Positions 5,024-5,224 of a DNA stretch of 5,224 nt are shown here, in pieces (the stretch's first letter is position 1; each line of letters opens with the position of its first letter). The notes beneath the pieces are model-generated. The model searched no databases and was not told the DNA's origin. It worked only from the letters and a program-made list of their open reading frames with translations. Location of the stretch: positions 1 to 5,224 of the forward strand of contig JADGHI010000310.1 of the NCBI GenBank assembly GCA_019689515.1, given 5' to 3'. Origin of the DNA: Acetobacteraceae bacterium (GTDB lineage: Bacteria > Pseudomonadota > Alphaproteobacteria > Acetobacterales > Acetobacteraceae). The translations under genes were made by a program, and so were the position numbers.

Positions 5024-5224
5024 ATGCCGGGTCCGGACGACGAACTGGACGAGCTGCGCGGCGAGATCGTCGCCCTCGAGACCGCCCTCGCCGCCGCCTT
5101 CGGCGAGATCGCGGCGCTGCGGGCCGCGATCGAGGGCAGTGGGGTGGAGGCCGCGCAGCGCGCAATGGAGGACATGGCGGCGCAGCTCGAGGGCGCGCTC
5201 CTGCGCGGCGTCCTCGGCGCGGAG
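5024..5224 (+). CDS. Start of a coiled-coil-like hypothetical protein (3' end beyond the window)
   Basis: Begins at ATG 5024, with GGAG (5014-5017) 6 bases upstream, and stays open to the last base (67 codons). The visible part is almost wholly helix-forming, rich in Ala, Glu and Leu, with hydrophobic residues at heptad-like spacing in DELDELRGEIVALETALAAA (6-25) and EIAALRAAIEG (28-38). It has no signal peptide or membrane segment so far. It lies 54 bases after the phosphatase stop on the same strand, so the two may be co-transcribed. No family is recognisable from this fragment; a small helical or coiled-coil accessory protein is the most that can be said. Confidence 0.6.
   Translation, partial: MPGPDDELDELRGEIVALETALAAAFGEIAALRAAIEGSGVEAAQRAMEDMAAQLEGALLRGVLGAE

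Noticed and set aside
1..5224. CRISPR array, transposon ends, toxin-antitoxin or defence genes
   Set aside because: I looked for regularly spaced repeats, transposase motifs and known defence domains and saw none; the only mobile-element gene is the integrase fragment.

Overview
The window is GC-rich DNA with the codon bias of a high-GC alphaproteobacterium. The best guess is Acetobacteraceae (the Roseomonas group), because of the integrase type, an orphan Bug/TctC-type binding protein and the COG5350-like phosphatase. This placement is inference from family resemblance, not from a search.

Layout from left to right. Positions 1-537 (+) are the C-terminal catalytic part of a tyrosine recombinase; the gene is cut by the window edge, and its first 60 bases look like degenerate G/C sequence rather than real coding sequence. 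A perfect 12-bp-stem hairpin (544-573) follows the integrase stop. An AT-richer spacer (574-617) then leads to the 3' end of a complete tRNA-Ala(GGC) gene on the minus strand (618-693), which has a clear sigma70-type promoter (738-710). An integrase abutting the 3' end of a tRNA is the classic edge of an integrated element. The element should lie to the left, and everything right of the tRNA should be core chromosome.

Positions 847-2235 (+) hold a two-gene operon for the two subunits of a succinyl-CoA:3-ketoacid CoA-transferase (ScoA/ScoB). It is closed by two hairpins. Converging on it from the minus strand are a small proline-rich lipoprotein of unknown function (2309-2740) and, upstream of that, a periplasmic Bug/TctC-type solute-binding protein with a Tat-like signal (2915-3919). 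The spacer between these two minus-strand genes contains a perfect 24-bp palindrome and a 9-bp-stem hairpin.

A 393-base divergent spacer (3920-4312) separates the binding protein from a plus-strand protein tyrosine phosphatase-like gene (4313-4969) with an intact HCX5R motif. The start of a short coiled-coil-like protein (5024 onward) follows and runs off the right end.

The genes do not form one obvious pathway. The CoA-transferase serves ketone-body/short-chain acid metabolism, the binding protein probably takes up a carboxylate, and the phosphatase is likely regulatory or stress-related. I see no CRISPR array, transposase, toxin-antitoxin pair, phage structural gene or convincing undescribed system. 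The most notable points are the element/tRNA junction and several well-formed palindromes between genes.
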